A stretch of 7,734 nt of DNA from Archaeoglobaceae archaeon (GCA_027066965.1 JAMOMT010000147.1:1-7734); one strand, 5' to 3'; positions 1-4,745 are shown, counted from the stretch's first letter. Numbers and translations are program-made. The notes: generated by a model from the letters alone, not told the origin.

Positions 1-1
1 C

Positions 2-487
2 GAGAGAGCTAGCAGGGAGGGATACCAGCTCAACTTAAGCTGGATAGTAGAGAACAGAGAAAGGATAGCTATCGCAAAAAAGGCAGAAATAGCTGCGAAG
101 GAGGCTGTAGAAGTAGGTAAAGAGGCGGGCGTTAAGGTTACAATCCCGAGCTTTTTTGCCGATTCCGTCAGCAGGGAGTGTCCCTACAGAAACACGGTGT
201 TCGTGAGAGCGGATTGCACCCTCTCCCCATGCATGGAATTCTCGTACTCACACAAAGAGTACGTAAACGATCACGAGAAGTTTGTCGAAAGCGTAAGGTA
301 CGGATCGTTTCGAGAAGCTCTGGATGACTTCAAGTCGCTCAAAGATGTTAACAGGTATCCGTGGTGCGGTGACTGTCAGCTTAAACAGTTCTGCTGGTTC
401 GCGGAGAAAGCTATGGATTGCTACGGCTACAAACCCTCATGCTCCGAGTGTCTCTACAGCACCGGCATAGTCTCCTGCAGACAGTGA
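2..487 (+). CDS. radical SAM/SPASM-type iron-sulfur protein, C-terminal part (5'-truncated)
   Basis: The reading frame is open from the window edge to a TGA stop and gives 161 residues; the N-terminal part, where a CxxxCxxC radical SAM motif would lie, is outside the window. Residues 1-50 form an amphipathic, Ala/Glu/Lys-rich helix (AKKAEIAAKEAVEVGKEAG) followed by VKVTIPS, as at the end of a radical SAM barrel. The rest is cysteine-rich, with ten Cys: C60, C72, C77 (ADCTLSPC), C122, C125, C131 (CGDCQLKQFC), C140, C147, C150 (PSCSEC) and C159. This resembles a SPASM domain, which holds two auxiliary [4Fe-4S] clusters in enzymes that modify peptides or cofactors. The substrate cannot be read from this fragment; a cofactor-modifying role is only a guess. 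A GTG at 197 could be mistaken for a start, but the frame is uninterrupted upstream. No strong T-run follows the stop, and dacZ starts about 80 nt downstream on the same strand from its own promoter. Confidence 0.8.
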   Translation, partial: ERASREGYQLNLSWIVENRERIAIAKKAEIAAKEAVEVGKEAGVKVTIPSFFADSVSRECPYRNTVFVRADCTLSPCMEFSYSHKEYVNDHEKFVESVRYGSFREALDDFKSLKDVNRYPWCGDCQLKQFCWFAEKAMDCYGYKPSCSECLYSTGIVSCRQ

Positions 488-538
488 TATCGCGATGATA
501 TGCGAGGAGTGAAACGGCAAAGTTAACGTGTCGGCAAA

Positions 539-546
539 TTTAAAAA
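539..546 (+). promoter_or_regulatory. TATA-like element of the dacZ promoter
   Basis: The octamer TTTAAAAA is centred 27.5 nt upstream of the ATG at 570. Archaeal TATA boxes normally lie about 26-27 nt before the transcription start, so transcription should begin at or beside the A of that ATG, giving a leaderless mRNA. No Shine-Dalgarno sequence precedes the ATG, which fits. The box lies inside the longer frame that begins at GTG 528. Confidence 0.6.
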
Positions 547-569
547 ACTCCTCTCGAAAACTCAAATCA

Positions 570-1421
570 ATGCTTGATTTTTTACTCGAGCAGGGGCTCA
601 CTCTGGCGAAGAGCGTCGAGGCGAAAGCGGTGGTTGTAATATCTGACAAAGATATCACGGAAAAGGTAGTCGACGGGATAACTGTAATCCCTGCTCCAAA
701 AAGGTACACGACGCTACTCGAGAGTGCCATATGTTCGCTCGAAACCGTAAACATGGACAATCTGCTCGGTAGAGAGATAGCGGAAAAAATGCTCCTGATT
801 TCCCAGTCCAAGGACTACCTATCCCTCATGCTCTACTTCAGAGGCCTTGGACTCGATGGGAAGGCCGTTGCAGTCACCTGCATGGACTCTCTCAAAGGAA
901 TAGTGCTCGTAGACTTAGAGAAAGGAAGACTGCAAACAGCCCTAGAGGAGTGTGCGGAGAGGGTCGAACCAAGGGTGATAAAGGCCATTCTCTCGGTTTC
1001 TCTCAGCATAGCCCACAAGGGCAGAGAGGGCAAGCCCATAGGCACCGCTTTCGTTGTAGGGGATGTAGAGGAAGTCATGAGGAGGAGCAGGCAGCTAATA
1101 ATAAATCCCTACAAAGGACATCCGGAGTCAGTTAGAGATGTGAAGGACCCGTCGAACTGGGAAAGTATAAGAGAGTTTGCCCAGCTTGACGGCGTTTTCG
1201 TCGTTGACGAGAAGGGGTACATAATTTCGGCGGGAAGGTACATAGAAGTTCAGGCGAAGGATATGAAGATTAGGCCAGGACTTGGAGGGAGGCACCTCGC
1301 GTGTGCAGCTATAACGAGAGAGACTAACGCAATATCAATAGTAGTTTCCCAGAGCGGGGGAGACATAACAATATACAAGGACGGAGAAGAGTTGTACCAA
1401 ATCCCCTCTACCGTAATTTAG
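570..1421 (+). CDS. dacZ: archaeal diadenylate cyclase, DacZ type (c-di-AMP synthase)
   Basis: Makes cyclic di-AMP from two ATP in the cytoplasm; in archaea this messenger is tied to osmotic and growth control. The protein has 283 residues from ATG 570. The C-terminal DisA_N/DAC domain (about 145-275) carries the two nucleotide-binding motifs: LDGVFVVDEKG with D207-G208, and PGLGGRHLACAAIT with R241-H242. The first motif reads DGV where the textbook form is DGA. The N-terminal 110 residues (AKSVEAKAVVVISDKD, TVIPAPKRYTTLLES) look like a small alpha/beta domain of the kind described as pyruvate-kinase-like in DacZ proteins; that part is less certain. No transmembrane segment is seen, unlike CdaA, and no helix-hairpin-helix DNA-binding domain, unlike bacterial DisA. 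The frame extends to GTG 528, adding 14 polar residues, but no ribosome site fits that start and a TATA-like box lies within the extension. An eight-T run ends the unit at 1504-1511. Confidence 0.88.
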   Translation: MLDFLLEQGLTLAKSVEAKAVVVISDKDITEKVVDGITVIPAPKRYTTLLESAICSLETVNMDNLLGREIAEKMLLISQSKDYLSLMLYFRGLGLDGKAVAVTCMDSLKGIVLVDLEKGRLQTALEECAERVEPRVIKAILSVSLSIAHKGREGKPIGTAFVVGDVEEVMRRSRQLIINPYKGHPESVRDVKDPSNWESIREFAQLDGVFVVDEKGYIISAGRYIEVQAKDMKIRPGLGGRHLACAAITRETNAISIVVSQSGGDITIYKDGEELYQIPSTVI

Positions 1422-1503
1422 CTTATAACCTGTTTAAGCTGAAGGTTGCAACTGCACGATTTGCAGACTTTACAGCTTATGCTTTAACTTAACCAACCTT
1501 TAC

Positions 1504-1511
1504 TTTTTTTT
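1504..1511 (+). terminator. T-run terminator after dacZ
   Basis: Eight consecutive T lie 83 nt after the dacZ stop in an intergenic stretch, the form of intrinsic terminator usual in archaea, where a T-run without a strong hairpin suffices. It lies just upstream of the argJ promoter and would separate the two units. Two small inverted repeats lie between stop and T-run (1420-1440 with a 6-bp stem, 1452-1466 with a 5-bp stem), but neither abuts the T-run. Confidence 0.6.
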
Positions 1512-1521
1512 ACCCTTTACC

Positions 1522-1529
1522 TTTATTAT
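1522..1529 (+). promoter_or_regulatory. TATA-like element of the argJ promoter
   Basis: TTTATTAT is centred 26.5 nt before the argJ ATG at 1552. The bases just before the ATG (gctgatgac) hold no clear Shine-Dalgarno sequence. The spacing predicts transcription starting at the ATG, a leaderless mRNA. Confidence 0.6.
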
Positions 1530-1551
1530 CCCACCTCGGCAAGCTGATGAC

Positions 1552-2751
1552 ATGATACTCAGATACTCGACGGATTACCTCATAACCCATGTAAAGGGAG
1601 TGGAGTGCTCGGGCATAAGAATAAAGGGCGGTGGTCTCGGACTCGTTCGCTGTTCTGGAACGGTAGCAGGAGTTTTCACGAAAAACACCTTCAGAGCTGC
1701 ACCAGTCACCGTCACTCAGGAACACATAGCCGACGGGCACGTAGAAGGAATAATCGTCAACAGTGGTAACGCAAACGCTTGCACAGGAAAATTAGGCATA
1801 GAGAACGCAAAGAAGATGGCGAGAATGTACGCCGAAAAACTTGGGTGCAACGAGAAAGATATAGCTGTGTCCTCGACCGGAGTGATAGGCGTTCAGCTTG
1901 ACATGAAATGGATAGAGGAGCTCTTTAACACTGTGTATCCTCAGCTTGGCGTGAATGACGAGAACGCCTGGAGCTTTGCTAAGGCGATAACGACCACCGA
2001 TGCTTTCACGAAGCAGTGGGGGGTCATGGTAGGGGAATGCGTCGTTGCGGGAGTTGCGAAGGGGGCAGGAATGATAGCCCCAAACATGGCGACTATGCTG
2101 TCCTACATCTTTACCGACGCGAAGGTAGAAACTGATGAGCTGAAAGAAATTTTGAAAGATGCAGTTAACAAAACCTTCAACGCTATTACAGTCGATGGAG
2201 ACACATCAACCAACGACACTGTTCTGCTCGTTGCAACTGGTAAAAAGAGAGTGGACGTAAAAAGGGTAAAAGAGGCCGTAACGAGAGTCTGCTCAGTTCT
2301 GGCAGAAATGATAGCCGCAGACGGAGAGGGAGCTACAAAGCTCATGAGAGTTTTTGTGCGGGGGGCAAAAAATGAGGAGGAGGCCTACAGAGCAGCGAGG
2401 GCAGTCGCCTCTTCACTTCTCGTAAAAACCGCAGTGTTCGGAGGAGACCCAAACTGGGGAAGGATCGTTGCAGCTGTGGGATACTCGGGAGTTGAGATTG
2501 GAGAGCTCACTCTCGAACTGTGCGGAAAGAGCTGGAGAGCTGATGACGCTTTCTCTTGGAGCGACACGCAAAAAGTGAGAGTTCTGGATAGGGGTGTTGA
2601 AACGGGAAGCAGGGAAAAAGCAAGAGATGCGATGAGAAGAGAGGTAGTGGAGATACACCTTGACCTTGGGGTTGGAGACGGTAAAGCCTGTATCGCTGGC
2701 TGCGACCTGAGCCACGACTACGTCAGGCTTAACTCCGAGTACACGACCTGA
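1552..2751 (+). CDS. argJ: ornithine acetyltransferase / glutamate N-acetyltransferase ArgJ
   Basis: Transfers the acetyl group from N2-acetylornithine to glutamate, recycling acetyl groups in arginine biosynthesis; bifunctional members also use acetyl-CoA to make N-acetylglutamate. The 399-residue protein is full length for the family. The autoproteolysis motif KGAGMIAPNMATML is intact, predicting cleavage between Ala180 and Thr181; Thr181 becomes the N-terminal nucleophile of the beta chain, giving chains of about 180 and 219 residues. The oxyanion-hole segment SSTGVIG (Thr109-Gly110), the SGNANACTG motif and the GGDPNWGRI motif of the beta chain are all present, and the C-terminus DYVRLNSEYTT is typical. 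Whether this enzyme is mono- or bifunctional cannot be told from sequence; both kinds exist in thermophiles. It stands alone here with its own promoter. Its stop is 18 bp from the stop of the convergent ASCH gene, and the first downstream T-run (five T at 2831-2835) lies inside that gene. Confidence 0.96.
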   Translation: MILRYSTDYLITHVKGVECSGIRIKGGGLGLVRCSGTVAGVFTKNTFRAAPVTVTQEHIADGHVEGIIVNSGNANACTGKLGIENAKKMARMYAEKLGCNEKDIAVSSTGVIGVQLDMKWIEELFNTVYPQLGVNDENAWSFAKAITTTDAFTKQWGVMVGECVVAGVAKGAGMIAPNMATMLSYIFTDAKVETDELKEILKDAVNKTFNAITVDGDTSTNDTVLLVATGKKRVDVKRVKEAVTRVCSVLAEMIAADGEGATKLMRVFVRGAKNEEEAYRAARAVASSLLVKTAVFGGDPNWGRIVAAVGYSGVEIGELTLELCGKSWRADDAFSWSDTQKVRVLDRGVETGSREKARDAMRREVVEIHLDLGVGDGKACIAGCDLSHDYVRLNSEYTT

Positions 2752-2769
2752 AATAAACAGATGTGCTGG

Positions 2770-3078
2770 CTAAACGAGTTCGAAGTGAATGACTGTAACG
2801 AGGTCAGACTCGTCTATCCTCCCGTATATCTTTTTCAAAGCGTCTATGAGTTCCTCCCTGCTTTCGAACCCGTCTCTTCTTGCGTCGTCATCATTCAGCT
2901 CTCGCACTCTCTTTACGACTGCCTTAACAACCCTCGCCTTTGCGAACGGCTTCGAGGATGCGGTCAGGTAAACCACCCCTCCCATGTCGTAAGTCTTTAT
3001 ACCCTTCCTTACCGTGCTCCTCTTCTTTCCAGAGAGAATTAGATCAACGTACTCCTCGTCGAAGTTTATCGACTTCAT
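2770..3078 (-). CDS. small ASCH-domain protein, possible YqfB-like N4-acetylcytidine amidohydrolase or RNA-binding protein
   Basis: A 102-residue single-domain protein. ASCH domains have a PUA-like beta-barrel fold and are linked to RNA or modified-nucleoside binding. The N-terminus has the ASCH signature G-x-K-x-x-T-x-R as SGKKRSTVRKG (G17, K19, T22, R24), and the later ARRDGFESREELIDALKKIYG segment (66 onward) is typical of the family. From memory of E. coli YqfB, whose reported catalytic residues are Lys21, Thr24 and Glu74, K19 and T22 align with the first two and Asp69 falls near the Glu; this is inference. The length (102 against about 103) also fits YqfB. The ATG at 3078 is chosen because a TATA-like box is centred 26.5 nt upstream and no ribosome site is seen. 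The gene is convergent with argJ and divergent from yjbQ. It could equally be an uncharacterised RNA-binding ASCH protein. Confidence 0.85.
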   Translation of the reverse strand: MKSINFDEEYVDLILSGKKRSTVRKGIKTYDMGGVVYLTASSKPFAKARVVKAVVKRVRELNDDDARRDGFESREELIDALKKIYGRIDESDLVTVIHFELV

Positions 3079-3100
3079 GGGGGTTAGGATTGATTAGGTG

Positions 3101-3108
3101 TTTTAATC
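3101..3108 (-). promoter_or_regulatory. TATA-like element of the ASCH-gene promoter
   Basis: On the minus strand this reads GATTAAAA, centred 26.5 nt before the ATG at 3078, predicting a leaderless mRNA. Short direct repeats abut it on both sides, at 3107-3132 and 3084-3098. Confidence 0.55.
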
Positions 3109-3132
3109 TTTGATGCTCTTTGATGCTTGATG
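3107..3132. repeat. 10-bp tandem repeat (TCTTTGATGC x2 plus partial third) next to the ASCH promoter
   Basis: TCTTTGATGC occurs twice head to tail (3107-3116, 3117-3126), followed by TTGATG (3127-3132). In the direction of the ASCH gene this is CATCAA three times, ending directly against the TATA-like box, where the BRE and an upstream activator or repressor would sit. A 10-bp period puts the two full copies on one face of the helix, as expected of a regulator binding site; it could also be chance slippage. Confidence 0.6.
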
Positions 3133-3145
3133 GTCGAACCTTTGT

Positions 3146-3161
3146 CTGTTGTGACTAACAG
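3146..3161. promoter_or_regulatory. small inverted repeat, possible operator upstream of yjbQ
   Basis: CTGTT and AACAG form a perfect 5-bp inverted repeat around a 6-bp spacer, ending just before the AT-rich TATAA at 3167-3171. The position would suit a dimeric regulator acting on the yjbQ promoter. The arms are short, so chance is a real possibility. Confidence 0.25.
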
Positions 3162-3163
3162 TA

Positions 3164-3172
3164 CAATATAAC
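3164..3172 (+). promoter_or_regulatory. candidate TATA box for yjbQ-rlmE
   Basis: CAATATAAC is the best TATA-like element upstream of yjbQ. It predicts a start near 3195 and a purine-rich leader of about 30 nt containing the Shine-Dalgarno at 3214-3218, unlike the leaderless geometry of the neighbouring genes. No alternative box lies 27 nt before any of the three possible start codons. Confidence 0.4.
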
Positions 3173-3213
3173 TAGTAAAATGTGCAGTAAAAAGCCGGAA
3201 AAAAGAAAAAGTA

Positions 3214-3218
3214 GGGAG
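3214..3218 (+). promoter_or_regulatory. Shine-Dalgarno sequence deciding the yjbQ start
   Basis: GGGAG is followed by 7 nt and then TTG at 3226, a good archaeal spacing. The in-frame ATGs at 3235 and 3241 lie 16 and 22 nt after it, which is long. This favours the TTG, against the usual preference for ATG. Confidence 0.45.
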
Positions 3219-3225
3219 AAAGAAC

Positions 3226-3642
3226 TTGATACCGATGGCGATGGAAGTGTTTACCGTAAACACGGAGAGGAGAGGTGCAATAAATATAACCGAAAACGTC
3301 AGAAATTGCGTTGAAAAGCTCGCTGAAGGAAGAAGCGGCGTTGCTTTCGTCTTTACTTTCCACACGACAACAGCGATAACTGTTAACGAGGCTGAGAGTG
3401 GACTTATGGAGGACCTGATAGAAGCTGGAGTTTCAGTTGTACCGAAAAGAGATTACAGACACAACAGGATAGACAACAACGCCGAGGCTCACATAATCTC
3501 TTCAATTATAGGAAATAGCGTGGCTCTTCCAGTAGAGAACGGCAATTTAAGGCTCGGAACGTGGCAGAGCGTTCTACTACTCGAGTTCGATGGACCAAGA
3601 ACAAGAAAGGTCGGGGTAAAGTTTTTAGCGGAGACGGAGTAG
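3226..3642 (+). CDS. YjbQ/UPF0047 family protein
   Basis: A 138-residue protein of the YjbQ family (UPF0047), found in bacteria and archaea and annotated from E. coli as having weak thiamine-phosphate synthase activity; its true substrate is unsettled. It covers essentially the whole family length. Conserved features are FHTTTAITVNE (His46, Asn54, Glu55), the YRHNRIDNNAEAH segment (His79, Asn80, Asp83, Asn85, His89) and the C-terminal LGTWQSVLLLEFDGPR signature. The clustered histidines and acids are taken as a metal and active site in this family. The start is uncertain: TTG 3226 has the best ribosome site, while ATG 3235 and ATG 3241 would give 135 or 133 residues beginning close to the first conserved strand (MEVFTVNT). 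The rlmE gene starts 28 nt after the stop with its own Shine-Dalgarno, so the two are probably co-transcribed. Confidence 0.93.
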   Translation: MIPMAMEVFTVNTERRGAINITENVRNCVEKLAEGRSGVAFVFTFHTTTAITVNEAESGLMEDLIEAGVSVVPKRDYRHNRIDNNAEAHIISSIIGNSVALPVENGNLRLGTWQSVLLLEFDGPRTRKVGVKFLAETE

Positions 3643-3656
3643 CTCAAAGGTTAAAA

Positions 3657-3665
3657 GGAGAGGAG
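3657..3665 (+). promoter_or_regulatory. Shine-Dalgarno of rlmE
   Basis: GGAGAGGAG lies 5 nt before the rlmE ATG and is the strongest ribosome-binding site in the window. With the 28-nt gap and no TATA-like box before the gene, it supports translation from a shared mRNA with yjbQ. Confidence 0.75.
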
Positions 3666-3670
3666 TCTAA

Positions 3671-4318
3671 ATGCCAAAGCCAAGAAGAACTCAGGACAGA
3701 CAAGACTACTATTACTGGGAGGCGAAGAGGAAAGGGTACAGAAGCAGAGCTGCCTTCAAGCTCCTTCAGATGAATAGGACATTCAGGCTCATAAAGGAGG
3801 GAGATAAAGTACTCGATCTTGGAGCTTCTCCTGGGGGTTGGAGTCAAGTTTGCAGAGAGTTTGGAGCTGAAGTGGTAGCAGTTGACCTCAATCCCATGAA
3901 ACCGATAGAGGGTGTCATCTTCATCAGGGGCGACATAAACGACGAGGAAACGCTGAAAAAGATAAAAGAAGTCCACAGGGAGTACGACATCGTAATATGC
4001 GATGCTGCTCCCAAGATAACAGGCCACTGGACGATTGATCACCTCCGCTCAATCGAGCTTGTTCGTTCAGCTTTCAGAATTGCGAGGCAAGTTCTGAGGC
4101 CGGGAGGAAACTTCGTCGTGAAGATGTTTCAGGGAGAAGAAACTCAGAGAGTTTTCAGAGAGATGAAGCCGTTCTTCAGATTTAAGAAGTTTCATAGCCC
4201 CAGAGCTTCTAGGAAAAGAAGCGCGGAAATCTACTTTGTTGGCAAAGGTTTCAGGAGAGCTAGGAACTACGTTTTTCTGAAAGGGGACGAAGAGGCAAGA
4301 GAGGTAGCGGAGCAGTGA
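3671..4318 (+). CDS. rlmE: 23S rRNA (uridine-2'-O)-methyltransferase, RlmE/FtsJ family
   Basis: SAM-dependent methyltransferase that in E. coli 2'-O-methylates U2552 in the A-loop of 23S rRNA; archaeal members are assigned the same role. The protein has 215 residues, against 209 for E. coli RlmE. The K-D-K-E catalytic tetrad is complete: Lys30 (SRAAFK), Asp111 (CDAAP), Lys151 (FVVKMF) and Glu186 (RSAEIY). The SAM motif I, LDLGASPGGWSQV (residues 48-60), is intact, and an acidic residue after strand 2 (Asp72, AVDLNP) fits ribose binding. The N-terminus is rich in Arg/Lys and Tyr, as usual for rRNA binding. There is no C-terminal TRAM extension, which some archaeal homologues carry. The gene ends the yjbQ-rlmE unit and is followed within 7 nt by a T-rich terminator. 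Confidence 0.96.
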   Translation: MPKPRRTQDRQDYYYWEAKRKGYRSRAAFKLLQMNRTFRLIKEGDKVLDLGASPGGWSQVCREFGAEVVAVDLNPMKPIEGVIFIRGDINDEETLKKIKEVHREYDIVICDAAPKITGHWTIDHLRSIELVRSAFRIARQVLRPGGNFVVKMFQGEETQRVFREMKPFFRFKKFHSPRASRKRSAEIYFVGKGFRRARNYVFLKGDEEAREVAEQ

Positions 4319-4324
4319 GCAAAA

Positions 4325-4337
4325 TTTTTTTATTTTC
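4325..4337 (+). terminator. T-rich terminator after rlmE
   Basis: Seven T, an A, four T and C begin 6 nt after the rlmE stop, with no hairpin needed in archaea. It separates the yjbQ-rlmE unit from the tRNA genes. The stretch from here to the first tRNA (about 80 nt) has no open frame worth calling; AAATTAG at 4370-4376 is a weak candidate tRNA promoter. Confidence 0.65.
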
Positions 4338-4416
4338 TACCGGGTTGATGAGTTCTAGAAACTGAAGAGAAATTAGAGGGTGTAAGCAGAGGTAAAAACA
4401 AGCAAAAACGTTAAAA

Positions 4417-4489
4417 GCCGCCGTGGCTCAGCTGGAAGAGCGGGTGACTTGTAATCACCAGGTCGCGGGTTCAAATCCCGCCGGCGGCT
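4417..4489 (+). tRNA. tRNA-Thr (anticodon TGT)
   Basis: A complete 73-nt cloverleaf. Acceptor GCCGCCG (4417-4423) pairs with CGGCGGC (4482-4488), with T discriminator at 4489. D-stem is GCTC/GAGC (4426-4429/4438-4441). Anticodon stem is GGTGA/TCACC (4443-4447/4455-4459), with loop CTTGTAA and anticodon TGT at 4451 minus 1 to plus 1 (4450-4452), reading ACA. T-stem is GCGGG/CCCGC (4465-4469/4477-4481) with loop TTCAAAT. U73 fits archaeal tRNA-Thr. There is no intron, and CCA is not encoded (CTCTGG follows), so it is added after transcription. The trailer from 4490 is complementary to the 3' half of the anticodon arm. Confidence 0.97.
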
Positions 4490-4537
4490 CTGGTGATTTG
4501 TTTGGCTGAGGGTTGGTTTGGGGAAGAAGCAAGAACA

Positions 4538-4563
4538 GAAGTGTAGGACCGAAGTGTAGGACC
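4538..4563. repeat. 13-bp perfect tandem duplication running into tRNA-Arg
   Basis: GAAGTGTAGGACC occurs twice with no spacer (4538-4550 and 4551-4563). The last five bases of the second copy (GGACC) are the first five of the tRNA-Arg acceptor stem, so the first copy carries a decoy of the tRNA 5' end followed by G instead of CG. It may be a replication-slippage duplication of the junction between leader and tRNA. Confidence 0.85.
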
Positions 4564-4633
4564 CGTAGCCTAGCATGGACAAGGCGGCAGCCTCCTAAGC
4601 TGCAGATCGCGGGTTCAAATCCCGCCGGGTCCG
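4559..4633 (+). tRNA. tRNA-Arg (anticodon CCT)
   Basis: A complete 75-nt cloverleaf. Acceptor GGACCCG (4559-4565) pairs with CGGGTCC (4626-4632), with G discriminator at 4633. D-stem is GCCT/AGGC (4568-4571/4582-4585). Anticodon stem is GCAGC/GCTGC (4587-4591/4599-4603), with loop CTCCTAA and anticodon CCT (4594-4596), reading AGG. T-stem is GCGGG/CCCGC (4609-4613/4621-4625) with loop TTCAAAT. No CCA is encoded and there is no intron. No TATA-like box is seen in the GT-rich 69-nt spacer before it, so it is probably transcribed together with tRNA-Thr. The 125 nt between it and the permease gene show no gene; the T-rich stretches at 4646-4649 and 4681-4690 could end the transcript. Confidence 0.97.
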
Positions 4634-4745
4634 CTTCCCATTCTGTTTTGAAGAGTTTCCAAACTTCCTCATCAGGACACTTTTCTCTCTGCTGCATTCG
4701 GTGTTCTCAGCTGCTCTCAACCTTAAGTAGACAAAATTACTTCAC

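Noticed and set aside
197..487. GTG at 197 as the start of a 96-residue protein.
   Set aside because: The frame is open to the window edge with protein-like sequence and conserved Cys60 upstream, so it is the tail of a larger gene.
437..811. 124-codon minus-strand frame opposite the SPASM tail and the dacZ 5' end.
   Set aside because: Ser/Thr/Phe-rich shadow of two real genes on the plus strand, with no recognisable domain.
1420..1440. AGCTTA-N9-TAAGCT hairpin at the dacZ stop codon.
   Set aside because: A 6-bp AT-rich stem with a 9-nt loop would be unstable at high temperature and is 60 nt away from the T-run, so it is not part of the terminator; kept only as a note there.
4345..4365. C/D-box sRNA-like pair (TTGATGA then CTGA about 11 nt on) between rlmE and tRNA-Thr.
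   Set aside because: The C box has T instead of purine at its first position, no C' and D partner boxes follow, and no flanking terminal stem is seen.
4650..4667. GAAG-AG-TTT / AAACTTC inverted repeat after tRNA-Arg.
   Set aside because: The loop would be only 2 nt and the stem is bulged; it cannot form a normal hairpin and no T-run follows directly.
4373..4697. Antisense frames across the two tRNA genes, with RRRDLNPRPGDYKSPALPAE and PAGFEPAIC peptides.
   Set aside because: These are the familiar spurious peptides made by translating tRNA T-arm and anticodon regions backwards; the cloverleaf structures fully explain the sequence.
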